Shown piece after piece: positions 10,340 through 22,400 of a stretch of DNA of 64,000 nt. A program made the translations under genes and the position numbers. The notes below the pieces were generated by a model, which had not been told where the DNA came from, ran no database searches, and worked only from the letters and a program-made list of their open reading frames with translations. Location: contig JAHQIW010002212.1 of NCBI GenBank assembly GCA_019055375.1, forward strand, positions 1-64,000, in the 5' to 3' direction. Each line of letters opens with the position of its first letter. Position 1 is the first letter of the stretch. The DNA is from Parelaphostrongylus tenuis. Taxonomy: Eukaryota > Nematoda > Chromadorea > Rhabditida > Metastrongylidae.

Positions 10340-10445
10340 AAGAGCCCTTACCAAGCCACGTGACACGTGGGCTCAGATAATAATTATGAGATGTATTAAA
10401 ATTTGAACTGGTCTTAATAAAACATTCGAAATAATGGTGACTGTG
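10340..10445 (+). repeat. Fragment of inverted-repeat family R-D
   Basis: Contains CACGTGACACGTGGGCTC and GGTCTTAATAAAACATTCGAAAT, which are landmark pieces of the R-D family also seen at 16805-17225, 40175-40745 and 59005-59480. It is too short to say whether it is a truncated element. Confidence 0.5.
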
Positions 10446-13400
10446 TTTTTCAAAAAAGCTTTTTATTGTACTGTAGCAGCCATAAGAATACTGTGATTCG
10501 CAGATAATTGATATGTTGCAAAAAGCGCGATGACTTGGTGCCAATGTTGCAAATCCCATCCACATACCGGAGCAAAGAGTGCGCGCCGAGTGCGCAACTC
10601 AATTACCTTTTAGCAAGTACAAAGGATTCAGAAGTTTTCTTTGTAGAACAGGCCTGCCATTGAAGTCTCCGGTACTTACCCTATCCACTGGCTACTGAAA
10701 ATATGGGAAAAAAGATCCGTGCGGCGAAAAATGCCCAAGTGCCAAGCATGAAATAAACTAAAACACGACTATCCCTCCACGCTCGGTATTCTTCCATTAC
10801 TCATAAGTTTTCGAGTTGCTCTCATGCACGTCAACTCTAAATAATTGGAAATAAACAATGACTGATATAAGTTTAGATATAGAGTTGTCGATGAATTGGT
10901 TTCGCACCCAGCATGTATCATCGTTCTTGATAAATTACTATTGTTTTCCAATTTTTATCCACTATGATGACTCTTGGGTCTCGTATCTAACTAGAGCGAT
11001 CAAAACTAAAGGTTTTGATTAGGATATTCTTTATGCAATACAATACAATTGATTGAATGCCAAATTCAGTATGATTGCGTAGTAAACCAGCATTTTCCTT
11101 TAAATAAGATACATATTCTTAGAACAAAAGCGCATTAACGAGTGCAGAAAATCCTACTGTACCCAAATAGCACAATAATCCCAAAAATTGTTTGAAAATT
11201 GTAAAAAAAACCTTAATTAAACAACGGTAAACGCTCATCGCGGTGCAATTCGCTCTGTGCGTATCGATTTTTATAGCCTCCCCTCAGGGGTTAATGGAGT
11301 CCAATGATTGGTTTATATCCTACAGATTTGTCAACGTCGGAGCCTTTCCTTTTTCTTTTGACAACTTATCAACACTTGAACTGGTCGTGTCTGTAAAAAC
11401 TTTAATATGGGCTAAATAATGCCCAATTTATCTACAGTTACCTGCCGGAAAATATTATTTTTTCTACCAAACTAAGCAAATAAAATATTAAGCAAACCCT
11501 AGTATATAGCTAAGTCAATTACTCAAAACCATTGAAATCGTCAATGAATTGCTAGAAATGGACGGCTTATGAAGACGAAATCCTAATTTTTTGAGGCTTA
11601 GATGTCATTTATTTTCGATTTTTTATTGGAGCTTGGATTAAGACCTTGTGAAGTAGTCCAACAACAAGTAAGGTTCTCCTGCTTTGTTGGCGCTTTTTTG
11701 TTGCACATGGCTTTATCTCTTAATTCTCACAAAATCGCATGGAGAATCGATTCAATCATCATTGTGCAACATTTTAAAGAAGACGTAATCTTCAAGCAAA
11801 CAGACGAAACAACACACGAAATGTTTAGTGACCTATGTGGAGGATGAATGGCCTTACCTGCTAATCTACAAGAAATGCTGGAGTTCGCATAAAAAATGTG
11901 GCAACGGTGAGTGTAAGATGAATCCTAGAAATAAAACTCAGATCAGCTAAACAATTAACAAACAGTATTTCTACTTCTGCTAACTTCTTTCAGTAAGAAG
12001 CATTTTGCATTGAAAAACGTTCTAGACATCTTAAACGACTGAAAGAGTAGAGTCGTACTCATAACTCGGAAAAAAAATTGTAAAAAAGCACATCTAATTG
12101 TGAAAGCTCTCTTGTACCAAATGGTGCTTTCTATTGTTTGAGAAAAACCTGCTACCAAGTACCCGATTTTTATAGAGTGCTTCAACTACTGGTGAACGAG
12201 GATTCAGCCAGTGATTACGTGTCAACTACAAGAAACTTCTAACTGCTGCGCAATATGAATTTCGATCATTGCATCTGTCTTTTTCAGAGTAATTAGCAGC
12301 TAGCTGCACTTTAATCTAGTAAATACTGAGTTTACCTAAGATACGTGTAGACTACTCTGGATGGATTCACTTGTTTTCAATACGTCTAGAATTTAAGAAA
12401 AACCAGACGAGTGACAGAGGTATTCGTGTTAATTTTAGAATAATTAGCTTTCATTGAGTTATATGAAGTATGTCTTGTACAAAATCGGCTCCGCGAAGAC
12501 AGGGATCTTCTCCAAAATCAAAATTATATCATGTCTATCTCAAATGTTAATAATGGGAGGAAAAATCACCAAAACACAAGGACCTTCATCTAGAAAATGC
12601 ATATTGTCGTTATGTATCAAGGTGATATAATGATTTCCGAAATCCCATAATATGCATTCCTTCCAGTTCATTGTTTTGATACACAAGTAGACAACCGATT
12701 GAGGTTTTTTTATTAATAAGTGTCACGCTATCATTGGAAATTCTAACAATTAGAGTTATATTGCCACCATTTTGAAGATCTATATTTGTAACATATCAAA
12801 ATTTGGAAGAAAAACTCTGCGGAAATTATTTACCACTACAGCGATGGAGAAAGTTTGTTTCCGTAATGCTGCCGTGTCCTCTGCTCTTTTTCTTACAGCA
12901 ACAATTTTGTAATGGCCGTCAGTTGTGGGAAAAACAGCCTCATTCGTTTTGACTTGATGGGAGAACGCCACTGCTAATAGACGCATAATTTCTTGAGTCG
13001 TTAATTTTTATGCTATGACTACGTTTATGTTTGTGCTTTATGTTCTAATGTTGATATCGAGAATGCTTTAGTTGTCTACAATTTAGAGAGTGGAACCCTG
13101 GTCTACTATTATTAATAGTTTACAGAACTACTTTAGCATCTACAACCATTCAATTGACTATTCAGTAATCTGAATGACTTTATTCTGGTTAACATCACAC
13201 CATGTACTCAAGTTTCGGGAATATGGCGGCCTCAAAATTCTTTTGATGCATGTTTTCCACGACGGATCCTCAATAAATTAACATTCTGGTTTTCATCGAT
13301 ATCCTATGTAGATTGCTATATCGAAATCATCGCCCTCATCAAGTAGTGCCATTTGTATCAGTTTCTCCTTTGGCCACAACATCTGTCATGCACGATTTTT

Positions 13401-14952
13401 GAGAGAAAAACAACTGCATATTTGATAGGATCGGCCGTAAATATGATTATAAGGAAATCTTTCCATGCGGGATTTGGAATTCACACTTAGGCATTCGTCA
13501 ATAACGTCATCGCTAATTTCATGAGATTTTTCTCAGCTGCTCGGAAATATTGCCCATCAAACTTTTCGTTATTGAAAGCCATTTAAAAGTTTTTGGAGCC
13601 TGTGGATGGAGCCTGTGGAGCTTTGAAGTAGCCATAATTTAAAAGGGACGGAAGTAATGATTACTCGTTAGGAATTTACTCCACTAGTGAGCATTGTGCG
13701 ATTTCAATGAAGTCCTTTCTAAATGTTACACAACTATTCTCTTAATCACATCAATTTTTTGAAATATTCAGTTGCCGACCAAGGAGCCATTGACGTACCA
13801 ATACGACATCTTTCAAGATTTATAGTCTTCTTAATCTGCATGGTGAAAATTGCTGGTTGACCGCGCAAACGTGCAAAGGAAAGCTCATCCTCAATTCAGG
13901 TGAGTTTCCTGGAAAATCAGCATACAGTTTCAGATACTTTCATTTTGATATATCGAAACACATTCTCGTTACGGCCGGAAAGTCTAACCATAATAAGTTT
14001 CTCTTTTACAAGGGCTAATCTGAGAAGAATTTTTGTTTTCTCTGAGTCGTCAGATGGGTGAGGTAAAGTAAGCTTCCTCAAAATCCTCACTTGTACGAAC
14101 TTATGAGTAACTAAATATCTATTGGAACGGGGTGTATTTCATTACTTGATTGAAATACGCTATCAGACACGCTTGTTATAAGAGCTTAATCAAAGAAAAT
14201 ATTAAATGAACCGAAAACTACGTATCGTTCATCTTATCACTCGGAACTCATGCGGTCACAGAATCGTGGACTCTTAGTTCTTTATTTTTTAGAACAACTA
14301 TGTTTTTTGTTTAAAAATCTCTATAACTACTTCAGCGACTTCTGTTAAGCTGACGAAGATATAGAATTGCAATCTATTCGATCATTTAGTGCATGTTCCA
14401 TGTACACCATTGTGGCCACCATCGATTTTCTTTGTGGCCTTAAACTTTATTTTACCATGTCGTTGATAAATTTCTGCAAAAGCAATCATATAATAACTGA
14501 TTTACTTTCATTATTACAAATAAATGTTACATGTGCAGGAATGGACGAAGCCATAATATGAAGAACACAGCGACTGCACTTGGCAGAATTTTTGACAAAA
14601 ACTACCTGACAAGAGTCGAAAATCATGTATTTCTGATTAGCGGTGTTGACAGCGAACACGGAACATAAATCGATTCACAGTCACTCCTCATTTCGGAGTA
14701 ATTCAGTGCATAAGCGCCATTTTTGTGATAAAATTATAGTATGTTAATGAGACGAATCCTGACATAACTAGCATATGTAATACCGTTTCTACAAATGATT
14801 CAACAGCAGAGAAAACACTATGCGCCTGAAATTTCCACTAAGAACGAAATTGTAATCTGCATCACAAAGACATAATATAAACGAGGAAAAAGCTATGAAA
14901 ACCCCATTATCGATGTCGTCCTAAAAGAGCAACATCGTTCTTGTCAGATTTT
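10446..14952. other. No recognisable gene
   Basis: About 4.5 kb of AT-rich sequence. Open frames are short (under 110 codons) and show neither a recognisable domain nor a consistent set of splice sites. A CTGTAGCAGC-like motif near 10470 suggests a fragment of repeat R-B. It could hold undetected regulatory sequence 3' of the EF-hand gene, but I see nothing specific. Confidence 0.5.
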
Positions 14953-15089
14953 TTACTCCTGCATCATTCTTACAAACTCCACAAAAGTGATCCGACCATC
15001 GCAGTCTGTATCGGTGGCTACAAACATTTCATGAATGGCATTTGCATCATTGAGATCGGTTGTTTCACGAAGAACTCGGGCCATTTCTC
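14953..15089 (-). CDS. EF-hand gene, exon 4 with stop
   Basis: 137 bases after a TTACAG acceptor, ending M-M-Q-E and TAA at 14953-14955. It contains the last residue of EF loop 3 and all of EF loop 4 (D-T-D-C-D-G-R-I-T-F-V-E). No standard AATAAA is seen close downstream, so the 3' end is undetermined. Confidence 0.9.
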
Positions 15090-18000
15090 CTGTAATCGGT
15101 TGAAATTTACTCGTCAATGAAATATGCAAGCGTCGGTAATTAATAGATGCATCTAAAACTAATTATCCGTTTACCCCCATTGTACAGATTGGATAGTGCA
15201 CTTTTAATAGTATTTCGTGTGAATGCGGTGCAAGGGTGGCGCACTTGTTAGATGTACCATATTATATGCATGTACTCATGGGTTTAATTCCATCTCGAGC
15301 ATAAACCAAAGCCTATATGGTTAGAAAATTTGTTTCACACAAGCTTAGATTGACGGAATCATCGATTTTATACATTGATAGGCTCATTTAACAGGCAAAA
15401 TATTATTTCAATCGATTGCGACGTTTAAAAGAGTCGCATGCTCATGAAGCATCTTTAGGACCTTCAAGGCAAGTACTCATGCTAACGGCCCCAGGATTTC
15501 CTGAAATTTTTCGTTCAAAATAGGATACTTCATGAGTAAAATAACAGACCTTCAGTAATCGCGCCGTCACCGTCAGCATCAAAACTGCGGAAATACTTTT
15601 CCAATTCCTTAAGCGTTGTACGATGAATAGGTGGACAACGCATATATCGAACAAACTCCTCTTTTCCAATTTTACCAGTTTCTGAATGAGAAAAGGAAGG
15701 CTTTATGCTTACAAATTTATCTTGCAAAACGTTGCCAAAATTTGCGATAATATCTTCGATCCTTAATATCGATCAGAGTTCAATTTTTCGCAAGTGCATA
15801 TTATAATTGGTAAAGCACAATTCTATATCGAGCTAGATGCTGGATGTATAATGAACGCATATCATCGCTATCGCTTTCTGTGAGAGACACTCAGAATACC
15901 CTTCTTCGAACCTTTATGGCTCAAAGCGCAGCACATTCCGGACCGTACGGGCATTATAGTGTCCACATCCGATTGAATATGGCTCAAAGCACAACACATT
16001 CCGGGACCGTACGGGCATTATAGTGTCCACATCCGATTGAACAGTCCTTTAGATGCGTCAGTCACTTGCTATTTACTGGTGCAAATTTTCTTCCCTCCCT
16101 TCTTCCTCTCTAAAAATGACAATGGAACGATCATTCTGAAAACCCATTGATCCCACCGGTCTTAAGTATGAAGAAAAACTAGTTTCGGCGCATCTAGGTA
16201 TCGCTTTTTGATAAAACGTTCCTCTAACACGGTTCGCAATATGTTAACCAATGTCGTGTACAAAAGATGTGACATCGCACGATGCACATCACTCTGAAAA
16301 CTTTGTATGGAGTGAAATTTGGCAACAAAGGCTGTTTTAGGCAATGATCTAGCCATTCTTATCCATCACATCATGTCATCAGTATCACTGTTTGCATGTG
16401 AACAGAGAGCAATTTCAATATAGTTATTTTACGTGTGTTCTTTGTCACACTTAGTACAATGCAGTTTTCATCATTAGTGATGTTCTGAAAGAAGATTGAT
16501 ATTTATAAAATACTCTATTTCTGAGAAGAAAACACAATAGACTGTATATACAATGAGTACACTATGTCACATCGCTTATCTTCAACTATCTTGCAATAGA
16601 TATAACTGACTCGCGTTGTTTTACCTATATTTCTAGCTTGTATGATATTCTGTAAGACGTATCTCTATGACACAGTATTAGCAAGGCAAAAATTTTACAG
16701 TTTAGCACGAATCAGCGTCGAAGTTAGTATATCTTGGCTATATTTTTTCCCATTTATCCAGTTCTGTTTGAGTACAAACGCATACACTATTCCTTCATAA
16801 TTATTATCTGAGTCAACATGTCATGTGGTCTGTTATTGGGCTCTTGTACAGCTCAATACACGTGTTCCAACGTTGCAGTCTCGTCAGTCGAACAGAACCC
16901 GTCATCTTTCAGCTTTTAGTCAATTCTTTCAGGAGCCCTATTCTCTATATAAAGGGGTACGTGACGACGAACGATTTACACTGCACTGCCGTCAAGTGAA
17001 AAATCACAAGATCGGCAATTTTCGACACTCTATTGCTTTCGTCTGGATTGGCTAAGGATTAAAGGAGACGAGGTTCTGCACGACTGAAGAGACTGTAAGG
17101 TCGAAACATGTGCATCGCGCTGTACAAGAGCGCATTAACAGACTACATGACATGTTGGCCCAGAGAATAAATAAGAAATCATTGAAATTTGTCGTGGTCT
17201 TGATAAACATTCGAAATAGGGGCATGATATTGCACTTTTTTCACTTCAGTCATTGTACGATAGAAAAATTATAAGAGGAAATAAAAGCCCATCGTACTGT
17301 CAGCATCCATTTCCTTGAAAATCAGATCCAGTTCTACACGCGTTGGTTCCATCTTCATGCTACGAAAAAGCGCTGCAATTTCGTTGCGCGATAAACAACC
17401 ATCTTTATCGATATCGAGAAGGTCGAATGTCTCAGAGAGCTCTGAAAAAAGCATTAGAAGTGTTACAATTTGTCTTCAGCGAACAAATTTATATAGTTCA
17501 AGAGTATTTTTCAAGTTGATTGAGGGACCATTAGCAGTGCAACTGCGTCGTGGAAATGCCTCAGTATAATGATAAAAATAAGAGCGAATGTGGCGTAGTG
17601 GATAGAGGCCATCTACGTCGCACACATGGTCGCTGGTTCGATCTCGCGCTCATGGCTCAGAAGGCCATCCATCTCATCGGGGTCAATGAACTGATACCAC
17701 ATGGTCCAGACTCATCTGGGAGGATAAGCAGCACTGACTCGATACAGAGGCCAACACGAATCATCGTAATGATCAGATATGCTTTCAATACCTCAGCAAA
17801 GTTCTGGAAAAAATTGAAGACGAATACATGGCGTATCGCTCAGTTGATAATCAACGCCAAGAGCTTTATCTTTTATCCTTCGATAATATTAGTGCTTGGG
17901 CTAATTTTGATTTTGCACTGACATAGCAATCGTTACCTCGTCCCCAGGGACATTGGAATAGAGCTGGGCAACGGAGTTGGATTGCTCAGTAGCTCTATGC

Positions 18001-18529
18001 TAAAGTGAAACGTGCAGCTAGCTAATTAGTATTTTCATGGGAACTTTTGCGTTTTCAGCAGTGCGTTGTGGCATAGATAGAAGTGTAAGTACTTAGATGT
18101 GACTTGATTTCATGCTACAAATGTTGCATATAACACTTTTAGTGTTAAATGCTCGACAGTCATGTTTGAGTGGGTGGTTGCCTGAATTATGACTTGTGAC
18201 AATAGGTATGCATATAAAAGATTCATAGGGCTCTTCCAAAGTGGACGCGCGACACCTGCTGGGGTGGACATTGACCTACCTCCGATATGCTTATCAATCA
18301 CTTAGTTACATACCGCTAGCAAAGGCCCAACTAATCATAAGGCTCTGTGAGGACTGACGTGCAATACGCGCTTTTCATACATTAATTACAAGCCAGAATT
18401 ATAAGCGATAATATTTTCGTGCAAATAGAAAGTGCAAATTATTTATTTTCCATGAAAAGAACACAGGAATTTATCAGAATTAAGCTGCCGCTCAGCAAAA
18501 GTGCATACCCTATTTTTGGCTAACTAATC

Positions 18530-18561
<32 letters not shown>

Positions 18562-20519
18562 CACTTATAAGCATGGTAATTATCCTCGTTACGAATAGAG
18601 TGGACATTTCAGATATGAGAAAAGAGATCCATCAAAATGCAGCGTATACTACCTTGTTCAAAAGTATTAACTTATTCTAAAGAATGTAAAGAGTATGGAA
18701 GCTATGGTAAACGAAACGTCGTTCTGTATGTGTTTAACATGAAATATTCGAAATTAACAGTGAACTTCTGAATCTCGTGTTTGGGAACATCTGGTGTCTC
18801 TAAACACAAAAAATGTTCATCAGGGTCAACTCTAATTTAACGCACTATTCAGTGTACAGAAAAAAATAAGCGACAATCCAGTGAAGGCAAAAATTAACGA
18901 ATTAGAAAAAATGAGTTTTCAACTGAGACAGAAACCGATAATCGCAAACAGAACAGTTCTATTAATGATAAACTAAAACCGGTCTCGTGCGAGTTTTGAT
19001 TTGAAAAAGAACACTGCTCCTTATTTCGATAGCTATAGGGGGTTTTTGAAATTGATAAATCATTTATTACCAAACACGTTGGAAAGTGTCGGAGTGATTC
19101 GGAAGTTGATTTTTTTTTCGTAATCCGGCAGGAAATAACTACTCTGTAAGCGTCTCAATCAGATTTGCTTCATATTAACACCTCATCGATTCCAGCACAG
19201 ACTGTTGTGCCCCAGCACAGCACCACCAAGCATCCATTAATATTTGAAACAAACTAAGTTATTTCTAAGAATGAAACAAGGCATATCACAGAGGTTTCCT
19301 AGAGAGAGAAGATGGAAAAATCTCATCAATAAGAAGTCCTCAAAACAGCTTGACTAGACGACACAATTTATGTAGCATTAATTTCTTTCGCTCTATCAAA
19401 TGACTGAATCAATTATACGTCAGTCACTATCCACACGTATTAGTGCAAAATGTCATTTTTAGCCAAAACTGAAACGAGTGCGTTAAGAACCTACGGTTGC
19501 GTTGCAGGATACGCTCTTTGTTCCAAGATTCAATATTCCAAAAAGGAAACAATTAAAAGTTTCAGTGATTTGACTTGCCCGTTAAGATTTATACAGAGAT
19601 TTCAAGGCAACTTTGGAGAGAATTTGAGAAGCTCAAATAACTACAGTTTTCCTCACACAAGATATGAACTTTACTTTATTATAACCTTAACTAGTCAGTT
19701 GGAATATCCGATCGTCATTTCTACAGTAGCACTTCTCTTCCTTCACAAACATGAATGTTCGTTCATTCTGCTCGCTATTGATGTAAATGAGCTTTTTTAA
19801 TGGATATTATTCATGCAGACATTGACATCACATGCAATCTAACCATAGGTCTATCTTGGAAGATACAGTAAGACATTTGATGTGCTGCGAAAAAAAGGAA
19901 GAAAAATTTTAAACAAGTTTCAATCATTAGTCAAGAGTGCTGCTGCGACAACATAATAAATAGTTTATGCGATTTGGAAAAATATTCCAAATATAGTTTC
20001 CAAAGTTTCTCATTGTGGTTTACTGTCATGTTTCCCTTTGAAACCTTTTGAATTATATCAGTTGGAAATAAGAAAAGAAAGATCAAGTCTGCCATGATAA
20101 TTTGAAAAAAGGAGCAGCTATGAACCACAAAATCAAACTCAAAAATGTGCAGGGTTTCCTTCTCTACTCACACAGAATGCATAATTATAACAACAGCCAA
20201 GCTTTAACGAAGGGAAGTGAATAAATTATAATAAGCTGAAGCAAATTCAACAAAGACTCTTATGCCTCAATAATTCCGGAAAACAAACTAGAGATAATAA
20301 TAGAGAAAAAATAAGCTTTGATGTATGTACAAAACGCTTGCCTTTAGAATACATGATGTATCAGATAAGAGATCGTTGTGCTTTCACTGACGACCGTAAT
20401 GAAAGGGTGATCACAGTAAGAAAAGTGATTGATGACTCAAAATTTAACTTACGATTGTCATCTAGTACGTATCGCTGGCAAATGAAGTCAGATTGAAAGG
20501 ATTCAGCGATCATAGCCAT
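14953..20519 (-). CDS. Calmodulin-like EF-hand protein, four exons
   Basis: Joining 20453-20519, 17298-17441, 15550-15681 and 14953-15089 on the minus strand gives 480 coding bases, or 159 residues plus stop, in frame through all three junctions. Four EF-hand loops are complete: D32-E43 (DIDKDGCLSRNE), D68-E79 (DADKTGKIGKEE), D105-E116 (DADGDGAITEGE) and D141-E152 (DTDCDGRITFVE). Their spacing (36, 37, 36) equals that of calmodulin. Loops 2 and 3 are each split by an intron. All loops keep acidic residues at 1, 3 and 12 and Gly at 6, so calcium binding is expected. A cytosolic calcium sensor of the calmodulin or troponin C superfamily is likely. It is not calmodulin itself, since the N-terminal extension and central linker differ. 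The exact C. elegans counterpart (a cal gene or tnc) cannot be named here. The first exon is the least certain part. Confidence 0.85.
15228..15300 (+). repeat. Degenerate tRNA-like head in the last EF-gene intron
   Basis: GGTGGCGCACTTGTTAGATG followed by GGGTTTAATTCC about 45 bases later resembles the A-box and B-box layout of the SINE1 head. The body of SINE1 is not recognisable after it. Old relic or chance match. Confidence 0.35.
15550..15681 (-). CDS. EF-hand gene, exon 3
   Basis: 132 bases between an ATTCAG acceptor and a GTCTGT donor. It completes EF loop 2 (T-G-K-I-G-K-E-E-F), encodes the central linker with R-C-P-P-I-H-R-T-T-L-K-E-L-E-K, and begins EF loop 3 (D-A-D-G-D-G-A-I-T-E). 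Overlapping open frames are shadows of this exon. Confidence 0.9.
15915..16041. repeat. 63-bp tandem duplication in EF-gene intron 2
   Basis: Two adjacent units (15915-15977 and 15978-16041) both start TATGGCTCAAAGC and end CACATCCGATTGAA. They differ at only a few positions, including one extra G in the second, so the duplication is recent. Confidence 0.9.
16805..17225. repeat. Inverted-repeat element of family R-D in EF-gene intron 2
   Basis: The left part (GTCATGTGGTCTGTT, then ACACGTGTTCC and CTCGTCAGTCG) is mirrored by the right part (CGACTGAAGAGACTG, GTCGAAACATGTGC, CTACATGACATGTTGG). It ends with GTCTTGATAAACATTCGAAA. Same landmarks as 40175-40745 and 59005-59480. A fold-back or MITE-like element with no protein of its own. 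Confidence 0.65.
17298..17441 (-). CDS. EF-hand gene, exon 2
   Basis: 144 bases after a TTTTTTCAG acceptor, ending ACA before a GTACGA donor. It carries all of EF loop 1, the helix L-F-R-S-M-K-M-E-P-T, and the first three residues of EF loop 2 (D-A-D). Confidence 0.88.
17582..17880 (+). repeat. SINE1 copy with full tRNA-like head
   Basis: Positions 17582-17651 are tRNA-like: 5-bp acceptor pairing GAGCG/CGCTC, an A box in TGGCGTAGTGGATAGAGG and a B box GGTTCGATC. A body follows (GGGAGGATAAGCAGCACTGAC, CCAGATATGC-like, AATACATGGCG), then the conserved end GAGCTTTATC-TTTATCC. It matches 52046-52320 over its full length and 28335-28537 in the body. It is non-autonomous and inserted in EF-gene intron 1, antisense to the gene. 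The partner LINE is unknown. Confidence 0.8.
17881..20452. other. Remainder of EF-gene intron 1, no further gene seen
   Basis: Sequence between exon 2 and exon 1 beyond the SINE. It contains an AT microsatellite (18529-18560). A plus-strand frame of 116 codons at 19450 shows no domain and no splice context. An unrecognised small exon cannot be excluded. Confidence 0.45.
18529..18560. repeat. (TA)n microsatellite
   Basis: About 32 bases of alternating T and A interrupted by one G. It lies in EF-gene intron 1. Confidence 0.9.
20453..20519 (-). CDS. EF-hand gene, predicted exon 1
   Basis: Encodes M-A-M-I-A-E-S-F and ends Y-V-L-D-D-N plus one base. The donor is a consensus GTAAGTT, and the phase (one base left over) matches the acceptor at 17441. 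Across the junction the protein reads L-D-D-N-Q-L-S-E-T-F-D-L-L-D, which aligns with the usual L-T-x-E-Q-L-x-E-x-F-x-L-F-D lead-in to the first EF-hand of calmodulins. A TTATCAG acceptor at 20562-20564 could receive a spliced leader or an upstream non-coding exon. An in-frame second ATG lies two codons in. Confidence 0.65.
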
Positions 20520-20564
20520 AATAGGTAGAACAGTACAGAAAGTGACTTTATTGAAATATTCCTG

Positions 20565-22134
20565 ATAAGGATTCAAGTGGAAAAATCTCCGAATTTGAAG
20601 GAAAAAATAGATGAGAAGAGTATTCCGCAGCGACGTCTCTGCTCGCACTTTTGAAGAGACGAAGGGGCGGAGCACTCGTCTCACTAGAGGAAAATTGGTG
20701 ATATCAAAGAACAACAACATTCTATCGCAATCGACATTGAACAGCTTATCCAATTAACACGTTTTAGTAGTGTTTAGTGGTCACCACTATTCCTACAGAT
20801 GCGCATCTCCTTGGGAAATTGAACAGACTTTTCGAAGAAGCGACTGGAGTGTTATCTCTTGTGTCTTGAAGGCGTACATGCTGTGATTCACGTATCATCG
20901 TCATGTAAATCGGCACTTCGTCAAACGAATATAGCAGTCACCACTATGGAATATTCGGCGAGAACGTGAAGTCGCATGGTTGTCAGTTTGAGATGAAGAT
21001 ATGATGGGAAGCGAATCGATCATGGCAAAATAAAAATGGCTTTGACGAGATATATCGCAATATTTGAGTGGTCTCAAAGTGACAAATCTATCCGAAGTAG
21101 AAGCAAAGCGTGAAGCCCATGTACTGATTTATCCCGATCAAGGAAATCTTAGCGTAAAAAGTAGGATTTCATGTGCAAAACTGGGAATAGTTTCCATCTG
21201 CTCGACCAAGCATTCCGTATTTTCTTCACTTTAAAACCGCCCAGCAGGTTTTCTACGCTGTGGAAAGAAAAACAAGTATCCTACTGTAACACCAGAAATT
21301 TAACGGCTCATCGAATTTACAAATGTATAACAGCAATGGTGGGGAACATTTCAACGGGAACGTCGGTATTTTTTCAATCATTGATTAAAAATTCACACAT
21401 CGACGAAAATCATTGATGGTGGAGCGAAAATTTGAGAGAGAAGTTCGCCGTTTCGTAGCCGGTTTTGTGGATTTGTGTATAATCGCGTTATTCCAATAAA
21501 GGCATTTTTCAATGAATATAAATATTTCTGATGCAGAGATCTGAACAGAACAAAAATTGCTACTTCAGCGCTGCAAAGCTCATAGAAGCTGTTAAAACAG
21601 CTTGCCATGTATGAACGTGAAGCATTGAGTGTGTGAGTATGTTAATCTAGGACTCTGAGAAAATTGTGCGTTCTCTAAGGTACTACTTGTGATCACTCAA
21701 TCAATCGTTATTTGTTGTGTCGAAAGATGGAGTTCTTATCGACCGTAAGAACCTACATCTTCATCAATCTTGTTGTCGTTTTCAAAATATTTGCAACACA
21801 TTCAATGACAATGGATTGTTGAAGTGAGTGAAATCTGTCATTTCGGAAGCGTCATTAATCAAATCTCCATGCTTATGTCATATCTAACAAGCGCTGCAAC
21901 GTTGATCGGAACCGATTTCACTCATTTTCAGTGGTTTTTATGAATGAGGGATGCCGTGATGGCTACATATTGACAATATACTCATATTTTTAAGTAACTT
22001 CTAAGCTATTACCACCGAATATATGAAGTAATACATCTGAGACACAAATGAACCATGGCGCATATAAAACGACATTCTTCTTACAGATATTGTTGTTTTG
22101 CGAAATTATTCATAATCACATTGCACTCATAAAC
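20565..22134. other. No recognisable gene; possible EF-gene upstream region
   Basis: If the first EF-gene exon is right, its promoter should lie here or further upstream. I see no clear TATA or spliced-leader signals beyond the acceptor at 20562-20564. Open frames are short and unrecognised. Confidence 0.4.
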
Positions 22135-22400
22135 CCCTAAGGAACGGCGTGTACCACCTGATGTAGACGATTGTTTGAAGACCTTTCTCGCCAGACAAAA
22201 CTTTTCTCTTAGACAATTAATAACGATTCAAAAGCTTAAATCTTCACAATTTCAGCAATATGCTTGACTTTCAAGAAAGTCTTTTCATTAGGCCGTAGCA
22301 GCGATAATAAAATTATGTTTCACACTTGGTTTGCAAACTCTTACCGCCATCCGCTGGCACAAATCTTGGAAATTTTGATCCTGTAATTCGTTTTTGAAAA
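22135..22400 (+). repeat. Repeat family R-B, dispersed copy
   Basis: Matches 8515-8790 in the same orientation over about 260 bp at moderate identity. It shares a GGCGTGTACC-like block, CAAAACTTTTCTC, and GTAGCAGCGATAA next to a TTTCACACTTGG-like block. It shows that R-B is dispersed outside the giant inverted repeat. Confidence 0.6.

Noticed and set aside
15442..15669. 75-codon minus-strand frame overlapping EF-gene exon 3
   Set aside because: It is an out-of-frame shadow of exon 3 extended into the intron; the EF-hand frame is the real one.
16162..16356. 64-codon minus-strand frame within EF-gene intron 2
   Set aside because: No EF-hand or other domain. Including it would break the exact phase match between exons 2 and 3.
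17315..17921. Plus-strand frames of 84 and 123 codons
   Set aside because: The first is antisense to EF-gene exon 2, and the second runs through a SINE1 copy.
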